Assembly: GCF_000745345.1 (NCBI RefSeq)
Contig: NZ_JQNR01000002.1
Span: 1 to 64,000, forward strand
Reading direction: 5' to 3'
DNA from: Actinacidiphila yeochonensis CN732
Lineage (GTDB): Bacteria; Actinomycetota; Actinomycetes; Streptomycetales; Streptomycetaceae
DNA: 64,000 nucleotides
The position numbers and the translations under genes are program-made. Numbering within the stretch: position 1 is the stretch's first letter; each line of letters starts with the position of its first letter. Under the pieces are notes generated by a model. The model saw only the letters and a program-made list of their open reading frames with translations. It did not search any database and had not been told where the DNA came from. Below are positions 49,860 to 58,649 of this stretch, piece by piece.

Positions 49860-50099
49860 GCGGTCTGCACCGCGGGGCCGCGATCCACTCGCTGCCGGGG
49901 TGCAGTGAGACGGGCGTCACCTGCGGTGCGGGCCCAGCGAGCGGACAGCAACTCCGGCGCGGGACACGATCGTCAGGTCACCGAGGAGGGGAACCCGCCG
50001 ATGCCCGTACCGCGTTAGATCACCGCGTGCAGCGAACCCGCGACCCGAGGAGTCATCGAGCGGCGCAGAGGCGTAAAGGGCCGTCCCGTCGACTACCGG

Positions 50100-50519
50100 A
50101 TGTCGCTGTGCCGCTGGCACCGCTGGCTCGCCTGGCCCGGAGGGCAGCGGGCGGCGGCCGGGAACGCCGGCCGCTGCGGAACCGTCATCGACTACCGCCC
50201 CTTCCGGCAGATCGTGGACAGTCACGTCGCCGAGTGGCTTCGGCCGCGGTTCCAGGAGACACCGCAGGATCACGGCGACGACGTGGCGGCTGCCCTGCGG
50301 GCGGCGCACCGCGGCCTGCTGGCCGGCCTGGCCCTGCCGATCGGGCGGCGGCCCGCCCTGGAGATGGGCTACGCCCTCGCCGCGTCCCTCGACCACGCCG
50401 TCCGGCTCGCCGAGGCCGTCGCCGCAGGAACGCTGGACGTCGAGGCGGGGCAGGCGCACCTGCTGACGGCCCTGTCCGTCGCCGAGGCGATCGACGCGAC
50501 GGAGCGCGGGGTGAGCTGA
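50100..50519 (+). CDS. helical hypothetical protein (139 aa)
   Basis: The frame opens at ATG 50100 and may really start later (GTC/ATC near 50186 begins the conserved-looking part VIDYRPFRQIVDSHVAEW). Long helices follow (ALEMGYALAASLDHAVRLAE). No motif recognised. Confidence 0.5.
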   Translation: MSLCRWHRWLAWPGGQRAAAGNAGRCGTVIDYRPFRQIVDSHVAEWLRPRFQETPQDHGDDVAAALRAAHRGLLAGLALPIGRRPALEMGYALAASLDHAVRLAEAVAAGTLDVEAGQAHLLTALSVAEAIDATERGVS

Positions 50520-50844
50520 ACACCACCGCCCGAGGACTCGCCACCGTGAACGGGCTGCGGGCCTGAACGTCACCTGCACCCGGCCGAGCCGATGACGCCC
50601 GCCGGCCGTCTCGAGCCGGCCTGCGCTCCGTGACACGGCGGCGGCCCATGCCCTGGCGCCCTCGCCGGGCCACCCGACCGACGCGGGCCCACCAACCACG
50701 GCCGGCCTCCCTCCGAGGCGGCCGGGCCCTCTTCCCTGCGCGGCACATCCTTCGTCGTGTCCCCTGCGGAGCTGTCTCGGGCGTCTGCCGAGTGGTCACG
50801 CGCCCCCTACACCTACGACCCCATTTCGGCACGAGAGGACTCGC
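50520..50844. other. intergenic region, nothing recognised
   Basis: The gap of 325 bp between two plus-strand hypothetical genes holds no promoter of the family, no repeat and no obvious hairpin. Confidence 0.5.
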
Positions 50845-51186
50845 ATGGACATCGACCCCGAGATCACCACCGCCAACGGCTTCCACATCGAGAACGTCCC
50901 CACCCGGTTCGTCAGCGGCTTCACCCGGTGGATCGAGGAGCACGCCGATCTGCGCCGTCCGGACGCGGCGGTCCTGATCGAGATGTCCGGTTACCTCGCC
51001 CGCACCGAAGGACTCGACGAGGAAGCCCTGCACATCGTCGCCGGGCTGACCGGCGCCGCACCGCAGGAGATCGTCCGTATCTACCGCAGGGACAACACCA
51101 GTTGGGCGGAGACGCAGGCCGTCCTGGACGCGCAGGGCCTCACCAACCTCGACGAGCATCTCGACGGGATCGGCCGGTGGGGGTGA
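50845..51186 (+). CDS. hypothetical protein (113 aa)
   Basis: ATG 50845 after ACGAGAGGACTCGC. Helical (GFTRWIEEHADLRRPDAAVL; LDEEALHIVAGLTGAAPQEI). Converges on the ParA-like gene. Function unknown. Confidence 0.7.
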   Translation: MDIDPEITTANGFHIENVPTRFVSGFTRWIEEHADLRRPDAAVLIEMSGYLARTEGLDEEALHIVAGLTGAAPQEIVRIYRRDNTSWAETQAVLDAQGLTNLDEHLDGIGRWG

Positions 51187-51324
51187 AGCCCCGCCCACGC
51201 CGCGCGGCTGCGGCCCCGCGGCGGCGGGCGGCGCCTCCTGTCGACGGCCGGTGATGGGTTCGGTCGACGATGCGGCGCCCTGGTCCGGCGGTGCCGCGTA
51301 CCCGCGGACCAGGACGGCCGCAGG

Positions 51325-53337
51325 TCAGCGCTCTGCGGCGCTCTCGCTGGTGGTGAGCTGATCGGTCACGGCGACGGCCAGGCGCGCGCCGGCGGCGACC
51401 TGCGGGCCGCCCCGTTCGGCCAGGACGGGGGTGTCCCAGGACGGATCGGCGAGTTCGGGCAGGTGGGGCACGAAAACGACTCCCCGGATGCCGCGCTCCC
51501 CCAGGACGCGATCGACGTCGGCGAGTTGCTGCGGCTCGATGTCCCCTCGCACCCGGTTGAGCGTGATCATCAGGCGGCCGGCGGGCAACCCGTGGACGGA
51601 CCGCAAAAGAAGGTCCACGACGTCGGAACTCGGGCGCGGGATGTTGACGTGCTCGATCAGGTCCTCGTACGGCTGAAGGAGGGGCACGTCGTCGGCCGCT
51701 GGGGCCGCCCACTGCCCGCGGTGGTCACGCCACAGGTCGGCACCCCATCGTGCGATCGCCTCCGATTCGACCATCTCCAGCAACGCCCAGCAGCGGGCCT
51801 CCTGTTCGGCGGCCTCCGGCTGCGTCGCCAGCAGACCGGCCCGGTTGCGGCGCCGGCTGCGCTCCGGCCACACGGCCGAGACCTGCGGCCACAGGGCTGG
51901 ATGGCGCCGTGTCCCCTCGGTGTCGATGGCGGCGAGGAACTCGGTCCGCCACCTGCCGAGGTCGGGCTCGTCGTCCTCGGTGGGCAGCTGCTCGATGTCG
52001 CGAGCCTCGAGTTCCTCCTCCTCCAGTTCGGCCAGGAGGGCCCAGTCCGGCTCCCAGTCCGAGCCGACACCGTCGTCGTACCAGGTGCGCTGCTGAACCC
52101 AGTCGGCGAAGACGACATCGAGGAAGTCGAGCAGCAACTGCTCGCGGTTCCGCTCGCGGCGGGGCCGGCGCAGGAGGTATTGCTGGTCAAGCCAGGCCCA
52201 CATCTGCACGTGCTCGGGCCGCCGGTCGACGGTCTCGGTGTCCGTGATCCAGTGCCGTTGGTCGTAGCGCGTGACGGCCAGGACGAGGTCGGCCTCCTGC
52301 ACCAGGTGCTGGTGCGGGTAAGCGCCGTTGCCGGTGTCGATGAGGACCACGTCGGCCTGCGTGCGGGCGAGCTCCACGAGAGTCCTGGCCTCCTCCCGGT
52401 CCTCCGGCAGAGCGGCGCCGCGCAGGGTCGGCAGGCCTGCGGCGACAAGGTGCCAGGGGCCCTCGTCTCGCTGGTCCTGCCTACCGAGCGGGGACGACGG
52501 GTCACTTCCGTCCGCCAGCAGCCTCACGCGGGTGCCGCCGCGGGCCAGGGCGGCGGCGAGCTGCAGGGCGACGGTGCTGCATCCGACGCCGCCCTGGGCG
52601 ACGGGGGTGATGGCCACGACGCCTCGGACGCTTCCGGCGAGGGGACCGACCGGGCGGGGAAGCAGTTGCTGGGGCTTGGGGCCCTCAAGTTCGGGAGCGA
52701 GCGGCGCGCGGCCGGCCCACGGGGTGGACTCCGTGGCGCCGGTCAGGGCGGGACGGCGCAGCGCCCGGCTCCACAAAGCGCTCTCGCCCGGCGCGAAGAC
52801 GTCCACGAGGGTGCCCCAGGCGCGCCGCTCCCCCTCGGCCGCCGCGCGCTGGTCCCACAGCGGTTCACGGCCGGCCGTGAGCGCCGCGGCGCGGGCCCGC
52901 TCGACGTCGGCTCCGGTGGCGCGGACGGTGATGCGCGCGGACCGGCCGAGCAGCCGGACGACGAGGTCCTGGTAGGGGCCGGTGGCAGCGCGCAGTGCGG
53001 GCACTCCGGCGATGCCGCCGGCGGCCCGGGTGGGCAGCAGGTGCAGCAGGAAGTCGGTCAGGTGGTCCGGATGCGGCCACAGCACGAGGCTCTCGACCCC
53101 GGGGGACGCGGCGCTGATTCCCAGCATCGCGTCCGGCGTGTCCAGCGGGCCGAGGGCGGGGTGGGGGCGGGCCAGGGTATGCAGCACCGCGGCCTCGAAG
53201 GCCTGCTGTTGCGGGTCGTTGCTGTCCGGGACGAGCCCGAAGTGCATGCCGTGGCGGCGGTAGAAGGCGAGAGCGGCCTGGTGGCCTTCGCCGGTGTACT
53301 GCCGGCGCAGCCGTACGGCCTGGCGTTCGGTGGACAT
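51325..53337 (-). CDS. ParA/MinD-like ATPase-fold protein without Walker A lysines (670 aa)
   Basis: ATG 53337. The N-terminal 220 residues are unknown. From about 240 the ParA pattern appears: VVAITPVAQGGVGCSTVALQ where KGGVGKS is expected, with both lysines replaced (Q and C), then ADVVLIDTGNGAY as the Walker B-like strand and ADLVLAVTRYDQ. A long insert (350-540) rich in Trp/Arg/Glu separates it from a final Rossmann part (AGRLMITLNRVRGDIEP; GIRGVVFVPHLPEL). ParA proteins segregate plasmids or position cargo by ATP cycling; this one probably cannot hydrolyse ATP in the usual way. Divergent from promoter 20. Confidence 0.65.
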   Translation of the reverse strand: MSTERQAVRLRRQYTGEGHQAALAFYRRHGMHFGLVPDSNDPQQQAFEAAVLHTLARPHPALGPLDTPDAMLGISAASPGVESLVLWPHPDHLTDFLLHLLPTRAAGGIAGVPALRAATGPYQDLVVRLLGRSARITVRATGADVERARAAALTAGREPLWDQRAAAEGERRAWGTLVDVFAPGESALWSRALRRPALTGATESTPWAGRAPLAPELEGPKPQQLLPRPVGPLAGSVRGVVAITPVAQGGVGCSTVALQLAAALARGGTRVRLLADGSDPSSPLGRQDQRDEGPWHLVAAGLPTLRGAALPEDREEARTLVELARTQADVVLIDTGNGAYPHQHLVQEADLVLAVTRYDQRHWITDTETVDRRPEHVQMWAWLDQQYLLRRPRRERNREQLLLDFLDVVFADWVQQRTWYDDGVGSDWEPDWALLAELEEEELEARDIEQLPTEDDEPDLGRWRTEFLAAIDTEGTRRHPALWPQVSAVWPERSRRRNRAGLLATQPEAAEQEARCWALLEMVESEAIARWGADLWRDHRGQWAAPAADDVPLLQPYEDLIEHVNIPRPSSDVVDLLLRSVHGLPAGRLMITLNRVRGDIEPQQLADVDRVLGERGIRGVVFVPHLPELADPSWDTPVLAERGGPQVAAGARLAVAVTDQLTTSESAAER

Positions 53338-53569
53338 GGAGAGGTCCGTCCTGCGGCGCGACTGCCCGGACCGGCGCGCCGACAGACGCAGGTGAAGTCG
53401 GTGCGACTGACGTGGCGTTCGCCTCTTCCCGCCGGGTCGCATCCGTGGGTCCGGGCCACTCGATGCGGACGGTGGCAGCAGTTCCTGCCGCGGGCAACGA
53501 TAGCGCGCCACGCCCCCGGAGATCTCCGTCGGCCGGCCGAGCACAGCCAGGTGCACCCACCCAAAGGAC

Positions 53570-53617
53570 GACACATAAAACTTGACTCACGTAGCCCTTG
53601 AAGGTAGAATAATGATT
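53570..53617 (+). promoter_or_regulatory. family promoter 20
   Basis: Box CGACACATAAAAC, -35 TTGACT (53582-53587), 17-bp spacer, -10 TAGAAT (53605-53610), AATGATTA. Confidence 0.87.
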
Positions 53618-53654
53618 ACCACGTCAGGCGGCAGGACCCCGAGGAGCGCACCGG

Positions 53655-54347
53655 ATGACCATCAAGCGGATGCCGTTGAAGGCCAACGGCCACGTGCTCT
53701 CCCGTTCGGGAGAAGTGGAGGCGAAGTGGCTGTTCGACGACATGGACCCCATGGTCTCGGGTGCGGAGTACGCCTGCCGGGTCTGCAACCAGCCGCCGAC
53801 CTACCGGTTCACCGATGACGCGGTCCACGTGGTGGAGCCGTGCCCCTACCCGGACGGGATCACCACGACGATCACCATCGCCGTTCCGTCCGGGAAGCTG
53901 CTGGTCAGCGACGACCTGCGCCCCGTCTTCACCTGGGTCGACGCCGACCCGATGAGCTACGAGTCGACACTCGGCAAGGCTCAGGCGATCCGGCAGATGG
54001 CCGATGCCGGGTGCGCCTTCGGTCCCGCCGACAACTGCGGCCTCGGCCTGTACCGCACCGGGCCGGACACCTACATCATCGCCAGCCCCCGCTTGGACGA
54101 GGACGACGAGCCCTCCCTCGCGGAGAGCGACTGCCTGGCGAGGATCTGCACGGACCTGTGGGCGTACTCCTGCGCCGACTTCGAGCTCTGGCAGGCCCGG
54201 GGCGGCGACCCGGCCACGCTCGGCTGGTCCGACACCGTCGTGGACGTGCCGCCCGGCGAGTACCGCTTCGTCCACCACTCCGGTGAGCGCGGCTTCGACC
54301 GTGACAGTGCCGACACCGTGGTCTTCGCTCACGTCGAGCGCATCTGA
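53655..54347 (+). CDS. hypothetical protein (230 aa)
   Basis: ATG 53655 after CCGAGGAGCGCACCGG. Residues 40-45 hold CRVC; more cysteines near 65, 120 and 128 may complete a zinc site. The body is mixed beta/alpha with an acidic middle. First gene of the promoter 20 operon. Function unknown. Confidence 0.72.
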   Translation: MTIKRMPLKANGHVLSRSGEVEAKWLFDDMDPMVSGAEYACRVCNQPPTYRFTDDAVHVVEPCPYPDGITTTITIAVPSGKLLVSDDLRPVFTWVDADPMSYESTLGKAQAIRQMADAGCAFGPADNCGLGLYRTGPDTYIIASPRLDEDDEPSLAESDCLARICTDLWAYSCADFELWQARGGDPATLGWSDTVVDVPPGEYRFVHHSGERGFDRDSADTVVFAHVERI

Positions 54348-54478
54348 ACGCCGCGCGGACCAGCCGCGGAGGGAGGCCCGCCACGCGCCGCCTCCCGCTC
54401 CGCCCGCACAGCGACACAGCCAACTTCCCCGGAGCTTGCCGCATCTACGGCAGAGCCTCCCGACGAAAGGAACACCGC

Positions 54479-54844
54479 GTGGGCGACAAGGTCATCTCCG
54501 AGAAGCACGTAGGCGAGTACGTGATCGACGGCCGGCGCGTGGAGATCACCCGTCTGGTCTGGCGTGACGCCGCCGGGCTGAGCTACGACATCACGGACGC
54601 GGAGACCGGCGACCTCCTGCGGGACGAATCCTTCGACGAGTACCCCACCGAGGAGCAGGTGCGCGACGCGCTCGCGGACTACAACTCCCCCGCGGAGGAC
54701 GAGGAGGAACCCTCACCAGTCGGTTACTGCCGCTTCTGCAAGAGCGCGATCGCGCCCGCATCGTCCGGCCACCTCATCCACGCCGCGGAAGACGGTTCCA
54801 ACCCCTGGTGCTGCGACGACTGCTGGGACCCCCGCCTGGGCTGA
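54479..54844 (+). CDS. small protein with C-terminal zinc ribbon (121 aa)
   Basis: GTG 54479 after GAAAGGAACACC. The N-terminal half is beta-rich and acidic; residues about 84-115 (CRFCKSAI, then PWCCDDCWD) give four cysteines for a zinc ribbon. Function unknown. Confidence 0.7.
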   Translation: MGDKVISEKHVGEYVIDGRRVEITRLVWRDAAGLSYDITDAETGDLLRDESFDEYPTEEQVRDALADYNSPAEDEEEPSPVGYCRFCKSAIAPASSGHLIHAAEDGSNPWCCDDCWDPRLG

Positions 54845-54943
54845 TCGCTACCGGCCGCCGGAGTCGGCGGCCGCACACCGCACCGGGCTGGACGGCCGGT
54901 CGGGACACCCAGAGCACGAACCACCATGAAGAAGAAGGAGACC

Positions 54944-55234
54944 ATGCCGACCGCCACCCCCCTTCCGCCCGAGACCGAGCAGCCGAGCATGAGCACGGTC
55001 AGGTGCGACTCGTACGCCTACACCCGCCAGCGCGGTGGCTGTGGAGCGGCCGCCACCAAGCTGCTGACCGTCACGTTCACCGAACGCCGCACCCGGCGCT
55101 ACCGGCTGTGCGACCGTCACGCCGCCGGCGTGCACGAGGACGTGGCCGACCCCCTGTTCGCCTACCTCGGCTGCACCGGCGTGAGCGAGGCCCCCATCGC
55201 CCCAGCAGACAGCGCGACTTCGGCGGGCCGCTGA
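54944..55234 (+). CDS. small Cys-containing protein (96 aa)
   Basis: ATG 54944 is preferred over ATG 54926 because GAAGGAGACC lies directly before it. CDSYAYTRQRGGCGAAATKL and RYRLCDRHAAGVHED supply three Cys and His residues for a possible zinc site. Last gene of the promoter 20 operon. Confidence 0.65.
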   Translation: MPTATPLPPETEQPSMSTVRCDSYAYTRQRGGCGAAATKLLTVTFTERRTRRYRLCDRHAAGVHEDVADPLFAYLGCTGVSEAPIAPADSATSAGR

Positions 55235-55287
55235 CATCCGGCTGAACGGGCCTGGATCAACCGACGACCCGTCAACCCTCACCGCGC

Positions 55288-55337
55288 ATGACACATAAAA
55301 CTTGACACTAAAGCCCTATTTATATAGACTAATGAAC
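55288..55337 (+). promoter_or_regulatory. family promoter 21
   Basis: Box ATGACACATAAAAC, -35 TTGACA (55302-55307), 17-bp spacer with unusual AT content, -10 TAGACT (55325-55330), AATGAACG. Confidence 0.88.
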
Positions 55338-55484
55338 GCCTCGAGAGTGTCCGTTCTGCCTCTCAGCCCAGCCCGCCGCCCCGCGTTCGCGTTCTCTGCC
55401 GGACGTCGGCCCGGTCGGCTCCATCTGTCCAGCGAGCCCGCCCTGCCGGCGGTTGCCCGCAGCTGCCCAGAAGGGAATGTCCGT

Positions 55485-58145
55485 ATGAGCCAGAGCGCCG
55501 CCGGCGAGCATGAGGAGACCTACCGCGGCAGCCACATCCGCGTCGTGACCGTGCCGGAGCGCGAAGTGGGCGCCGGTGCAACGATCCTCACCCACCTCGC
55601 GCTGCGGGTGAACGGACAGCCGGTCACCACCCGGGCCCGCACCGTCAAGGCGGCGGTGAGGCGGGGCCGCCAGGCCGTCGACCGCGCGCTGCTGGATGCC
55701 CGGCTGCTGCCGGTCCTGCGCACGCTGGCCGCGGTGGGCCCCGGCGCCGCCGAATTGGTCGCCGCGGGCAAGGTCGGCGAGGGGGACACGGTGTGGGTCC
55801 ACAGCTGGGGCCTGTGGCGGCGGGGGCAGGTCACCCGCATCGCACGGGTCAACGTGACCGTCTCCTACGTCACCGCGTCCTCCGACACGGTCCGCCACAA
55901 GACCGTCCACCCGCGGGACCTGCGCCGCGAGGCCTCCGCCGCGACGCCGTCCGCGGTGCCCGCGGTGCCCGCGGTGCCCGCCCGGAACGAAGCCGTGGAC
56001 GACTGCCGCCGCTGCGGCAAGCGCATCGGGCTGTACAAGGGCCTGTGGTGGGGCGGGGACGACGACTTCATGTGCCCGGACGGGGAGACCCAGCACGCCC
56101 CCCGCGGACTGTGGCAGCAGCGCACGGACCGCCGGTCACCGGAACAGCTCACCGCCGCCCAGGGCTACTTCATGCGCTCGGTGAACGGCGGCACGGCGCG
56201 GCGCGTGCCGGCCCGCGCGGCGCTGGGCGAGATCGAGGCGGCGCTCGACGACGGCGTCCTGGTCGAGGACCTGCCCGGCGAGGCGGCCCTCCTCCCGTTC
56301 CGCGACCGGCGCGGCCGCATCGAGGTGCGCCCGGCGACCGCCGAGGAGAGCGCCGAGCCGGCGGTCGCCGACCATGACGTCTACGGACCGGGCAGCGAGG
56401 TCACCGTCCGGCCGGTGACGTGGGACCGGCAGAAGCGTGCGCACGTCGTGGGGACGGAGTTCGCCGCGAAGGTGGCGCACGGCGTCAACGGCGGCCGGTA
56501 CAAGGTGCGCTGGTCCGGTGGCGAGGGCGTCTTCACGCTGGACGAGCTGCGCCCGGCGGGCGCGACGCGCCGGCCTGTCGAGGCGCTGCGGGCCGGGTCG
56601 CACGCGGTGTGGAACACCGGCGCCCGGGCCGGGGACACCACGTCCCAGCGCTGGCCGACCAGCCCGTTCGTGTACGAGTGCCGCGACTGCCGTACGCGCG
56701 GCACCCGTGGCGACCTTCCCAGCCGGCCGTGCACGGCGCAGGTCGAGACCGCCCTGTCGCTGAGCCGGGCGGAGGCTCTGCTGCCGGAGGCGTTCGCGCG
56801 GTGGGAGAGCCGGGTCACCACGGCGCGCGGTACCGACATCGGCGTCTTCCGCCGGGGTGTCGCGGTGGAGATGGCGGCGGCCGAACTGCGCGCCGGCGCC
56901 TCGCACTCCTGGGAGGACGACGGCCTGACCCTGCGCCGTGAGGGCTTCACCACCGTGCTGGAGCCGTACCGCAGCCCGCAGGAACGCGCGGCCGAGGCCG
57001 AGGCGCGCGCCGCCGAGGACCTGCGCTGGGAGAAGATCCTCGCCGACACCGAGGACGTCGCGTTCGAGGACCTGAAGGTCGGGGACGTGCTGGTGCGCGG
57101 CCACGGCGACGGGCGCCGCGCGCAGGTCGTACGGCCCGCCGAGGAGTTCACCGACCGGTTCGGGCGGACGATGCGCCGCCTGTGGTGCCGGGCCGTGGAC
57201 GGCGGCGACCGGGAGGGCTGGGTCGAGTTCGGGCCCGGCGGGCGCACCCTGCGCCAGATCAACCGGGACGGCCATAACACCCCGGCCCTGCCCGAGGACG
57301 GCCAGCTCGCCGACTGCGCGCACTGCGGCGAGCCGATCACCTGGTCCTACGAGGACCCGGAGCCGGGCAGTGACAACGCCGTCGGCGCCTGGGCCGACGG
57401 CAGCGGCGCCGAGCAGTGCCCGGCCCGCCGGGACCTCGCGGACCCCGCCCACACCCCTGCCACCGACGGGGCGCTGGGCATGGGTGACGTCCGGGCCCGG
57501 TTCCGCCGGGCCATGGACCGGCTGGCGCACACCGACGCGGACGACCGCCTGGTCAGTCTGCTGATCCACGCGGCGGTGCTCTTTCCCGTCCTGGACGGGC
57601 GGGCCGACCTCACCGAGGTGCCCGAGCAGTTCCGCGCGGTGATGCACGCCGCCGCGTCGGTGACGCACCCGCCCGCCCTGGCCGCGCTCGCCCGCCGCGC
57701 CGGCCACCTGTGGGAAGGCGGCGCGGAAGGCGCCGAGGGGAGCCGGGACGCGTTCGTGGGCTGCCTGCCCGAGCACGCCGGGCACCCGGCGGTCCGGGCC
57801 GCGCTCGCGCAGGCCCGCAGTGCGGGTGTTCCGCTGGCGGTCATCGGCCGGGACTGGCGCTGGGGCTACGGGGAGCACGGCGCGCTCGGGCTCTTCGTCG
57901 TCCCCACCGGCGAGCGGACCGTGGAGTGCGAATGGTTCATCGACGGCTACAGCAACGAGACCGGGAAGCGGCCCGCGCAGGTCGGCAGCCTGCGCCCGGT
58001 GCGCAACGCTGCTCTCGCCGAGGTGCGCCGCAGCCTCTCGGACACCGGATGGAACGTGTGGGACAAGGCCAGCCGCCGCACGCACACCCACCGGCTGCTG
58101 AGCGTGCTGGCCACCATGCCGGACGCGAACGCGCCGGAGGGCTGA
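55485..58145 (+). CDS. large multi-domain protein with paired zinc knuckles (886 aa)
   Basis: ATG 55485 after GAAGGGAATGTCCG; the frame is open to an ATG at 55332 beside the -10, which would add 51 residues. Small SH3-like barrels are suggested by EGDTVWVHSWGLWRRGQVTR (about 105) and GSEVTVRPVTWDRQKRAHVV (about 305). Zinc knuckles occur at about 175 (CRRCGKRI) and about 610 (CAHCGEPITWSYEDP). The C-terminal 200 residues are helical and then strand-rich (ALGLFVVPTGERTVECEWFI). Size and patchwork resemble polyvalent proteins of mobile elements. No enzymatic motif seen. Confidence 0.7.
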   Translation: MSQSAAGEHEETYRGSHIRVVTVPEREVGAGATILTHLALRVNGQPVTTRARTVKAAVRRGRQAVDRALLDARLLPVLRTLAAVGPGAAELVAAGKVGEGDTVWVHSWGLWRRGQVTRIARVNVTVSYVTASSDTVRHKTVHPRDLRREASAATPSAVPAVPAVPARNEAVDDCRRCGKRIGLYKGLWWGGDDDFMCPDGETQHAPRGLWQQRTDRRSPEQLTAAQGYFMRSVNGGTARRVPARAALGEIEAALDDGVLVEDLPGEAALLPFRDRRGRIEVRPATAEESAEPAVADHDVYGPGSEVTVRPVTWDRQKRAHVVGTEFAAKVAHGVNGGRYKVRWSGGEGVFTLDELRPAGATRRPVEALRAGSHAVWNTGARAGDTTSQRWPTSPFVYECRDCRTRGTRGDLPSRPCTAQVETALSLSRAEALLPEAFARWESRVTTARGTDIGVFRRGVAVEMAAAELRAGASHSWEDDGLTLRREGFTTVLEPYRSPQERAAEAEARAAEDLRWEKILADTEDVAFEDLKVGDVLVRGHGDGRRAQVVRPAEEFTDRFGRTMRRLWCRAVDGGDREGWVEFGPGGRTLRQINRDGHNTPALPEDGQLADCAHCGEPITWSYEDPEPGSDNAVGAWADGSGAEQCPARRDLADPAHTPATDGALGMGDVRARFRRAMDRLAHTDADDRLVSLLIHAAVLFPVLDGRADLTEVPEQFRAVMHAAASVTHPPALAALARRAGHLWEGGAEGAEGSRDAFVGCLPEHAGHPAVRAALAQARSAGVPLAVIGRDWRWGYGEHGALGLFVVPTGERTVECEWFIDGYSNETGKRPAQVGSLRPVRNAALAEVRRSLSDTGWNVWDKASRRTHTHRLLSVLATMPDANAPEG

Positions 58146-58244
58146 ACGCGCTCCCCCACCGCGCTGCGGGCCGGGCGATGAACGCCTCCCGGCCCACGGC
58201 GCAGATCGAGCACAGGGGTGTGCGGCCTGCGGGCTTCAGCCCGT

Positions 58245-58267
58245 AAGGCCCTGGTGGGAGGGCCTTT
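58245..58267 (+). terminator. intrinsic terminator
   Basis: AAGGCCCT pairs with AGGGCCTT over GGTGGG, ending in TTT. Terminates the promoter 21 unit before the hicA-like gene. Confidence 0.65.
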
Positions 58268-58298
58268 CGCCGGTTCTCCCGGCCCCTCCGGAACATGG

Positions 58299-58361
58299 TT
58301 GACCATAATTCTTGACAGAGTTCAGCTTTATGTGTCATCATAATTCTTGACGGCGTTCAGC
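58299..58361 (+). promoter_or_regulatory. tandem operator of the hicA-like gene
   Basis: Two direct copies of a 23-bp unit beginning CATAATTCTTGAC (58304-58326 and 58339-58361) differ at two positions. Between them lies CTTTATGTGTCA, the family box in inverted orientation. The unit itself resembles the box joined to TTGAC with TT for AA. No convincing -10 was found at normal spacing, so the exact promoter is unclear. Confidence 0.6.
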
Positions 58362-58374
58362 AATAGGGGAGAAC

Positions 58375-58569
58375 ATGGCCAGCAAGAAGGACACCCGACA
58401 GCTCATCAAGAAGCTGGAGAGCCAGGGCTTCGACGTGACACTGCGCAACGGCCACTACCGCGTCTTCAAGGACGGCAAGTTCGTCCAGGTCATGCCGAGC
58501 ACCCCCAGCGACTCGCGAGGCCTGAAGAACGCGATGGCGTACTTCAAGCGCGCGGGCTTCCAGCCCTGA
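58375..58569 (+). CDS. HicA-like mRNA interferase (64 aa)
   Basis: ATG 58375 after GGGGAGAAC. LIKKLESQGFDVTLRNGHYR, VFKDGKFVQVMPSTPSD and a closing helix (LKNAMAYFKRAGF) follow the HicA double-stranded-RNA-binding-like fold; the His in NGHYRVF takes the place of the catalytic His of the usual G-S/D-H. HicA toxins cut mRNA and are blocked by HicB. No HicB-like gene is adjacent. A GCAA-capped 10-bp hairpin follows the stop. Confidence 0.7.
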   Translation: MASKKDTRQLIKKLESQGFDVTLRNGHYRVFKDGKFVQVMPSTPSDSRGLKNAMAYFKRAGFQP

Positions 58570-58578
58570 TCTGCCGGA

Positions 58579-58602
58579 GGGCGCCGGGGCAACCCGGCGC
58601 CC
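58579..58602 (+). terminator. 10-bp hairpin with GCAA tetraloop
   Basis: GGGCGCCGGG pairs with CCCGGCGCCC over GCAA, just after the hicA-like gene. Confidence 0.55.
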
Positions 58603-58649
58603 CGGCCGTCGCGCCGTCACCGACGACTCCCGATGAAGAAGAGGAAGAC

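Noticed and set aside
50520-50844. Small gene in the 325-bp gap
   Set aside because: No frame with a ribosome site and protein-like composition.
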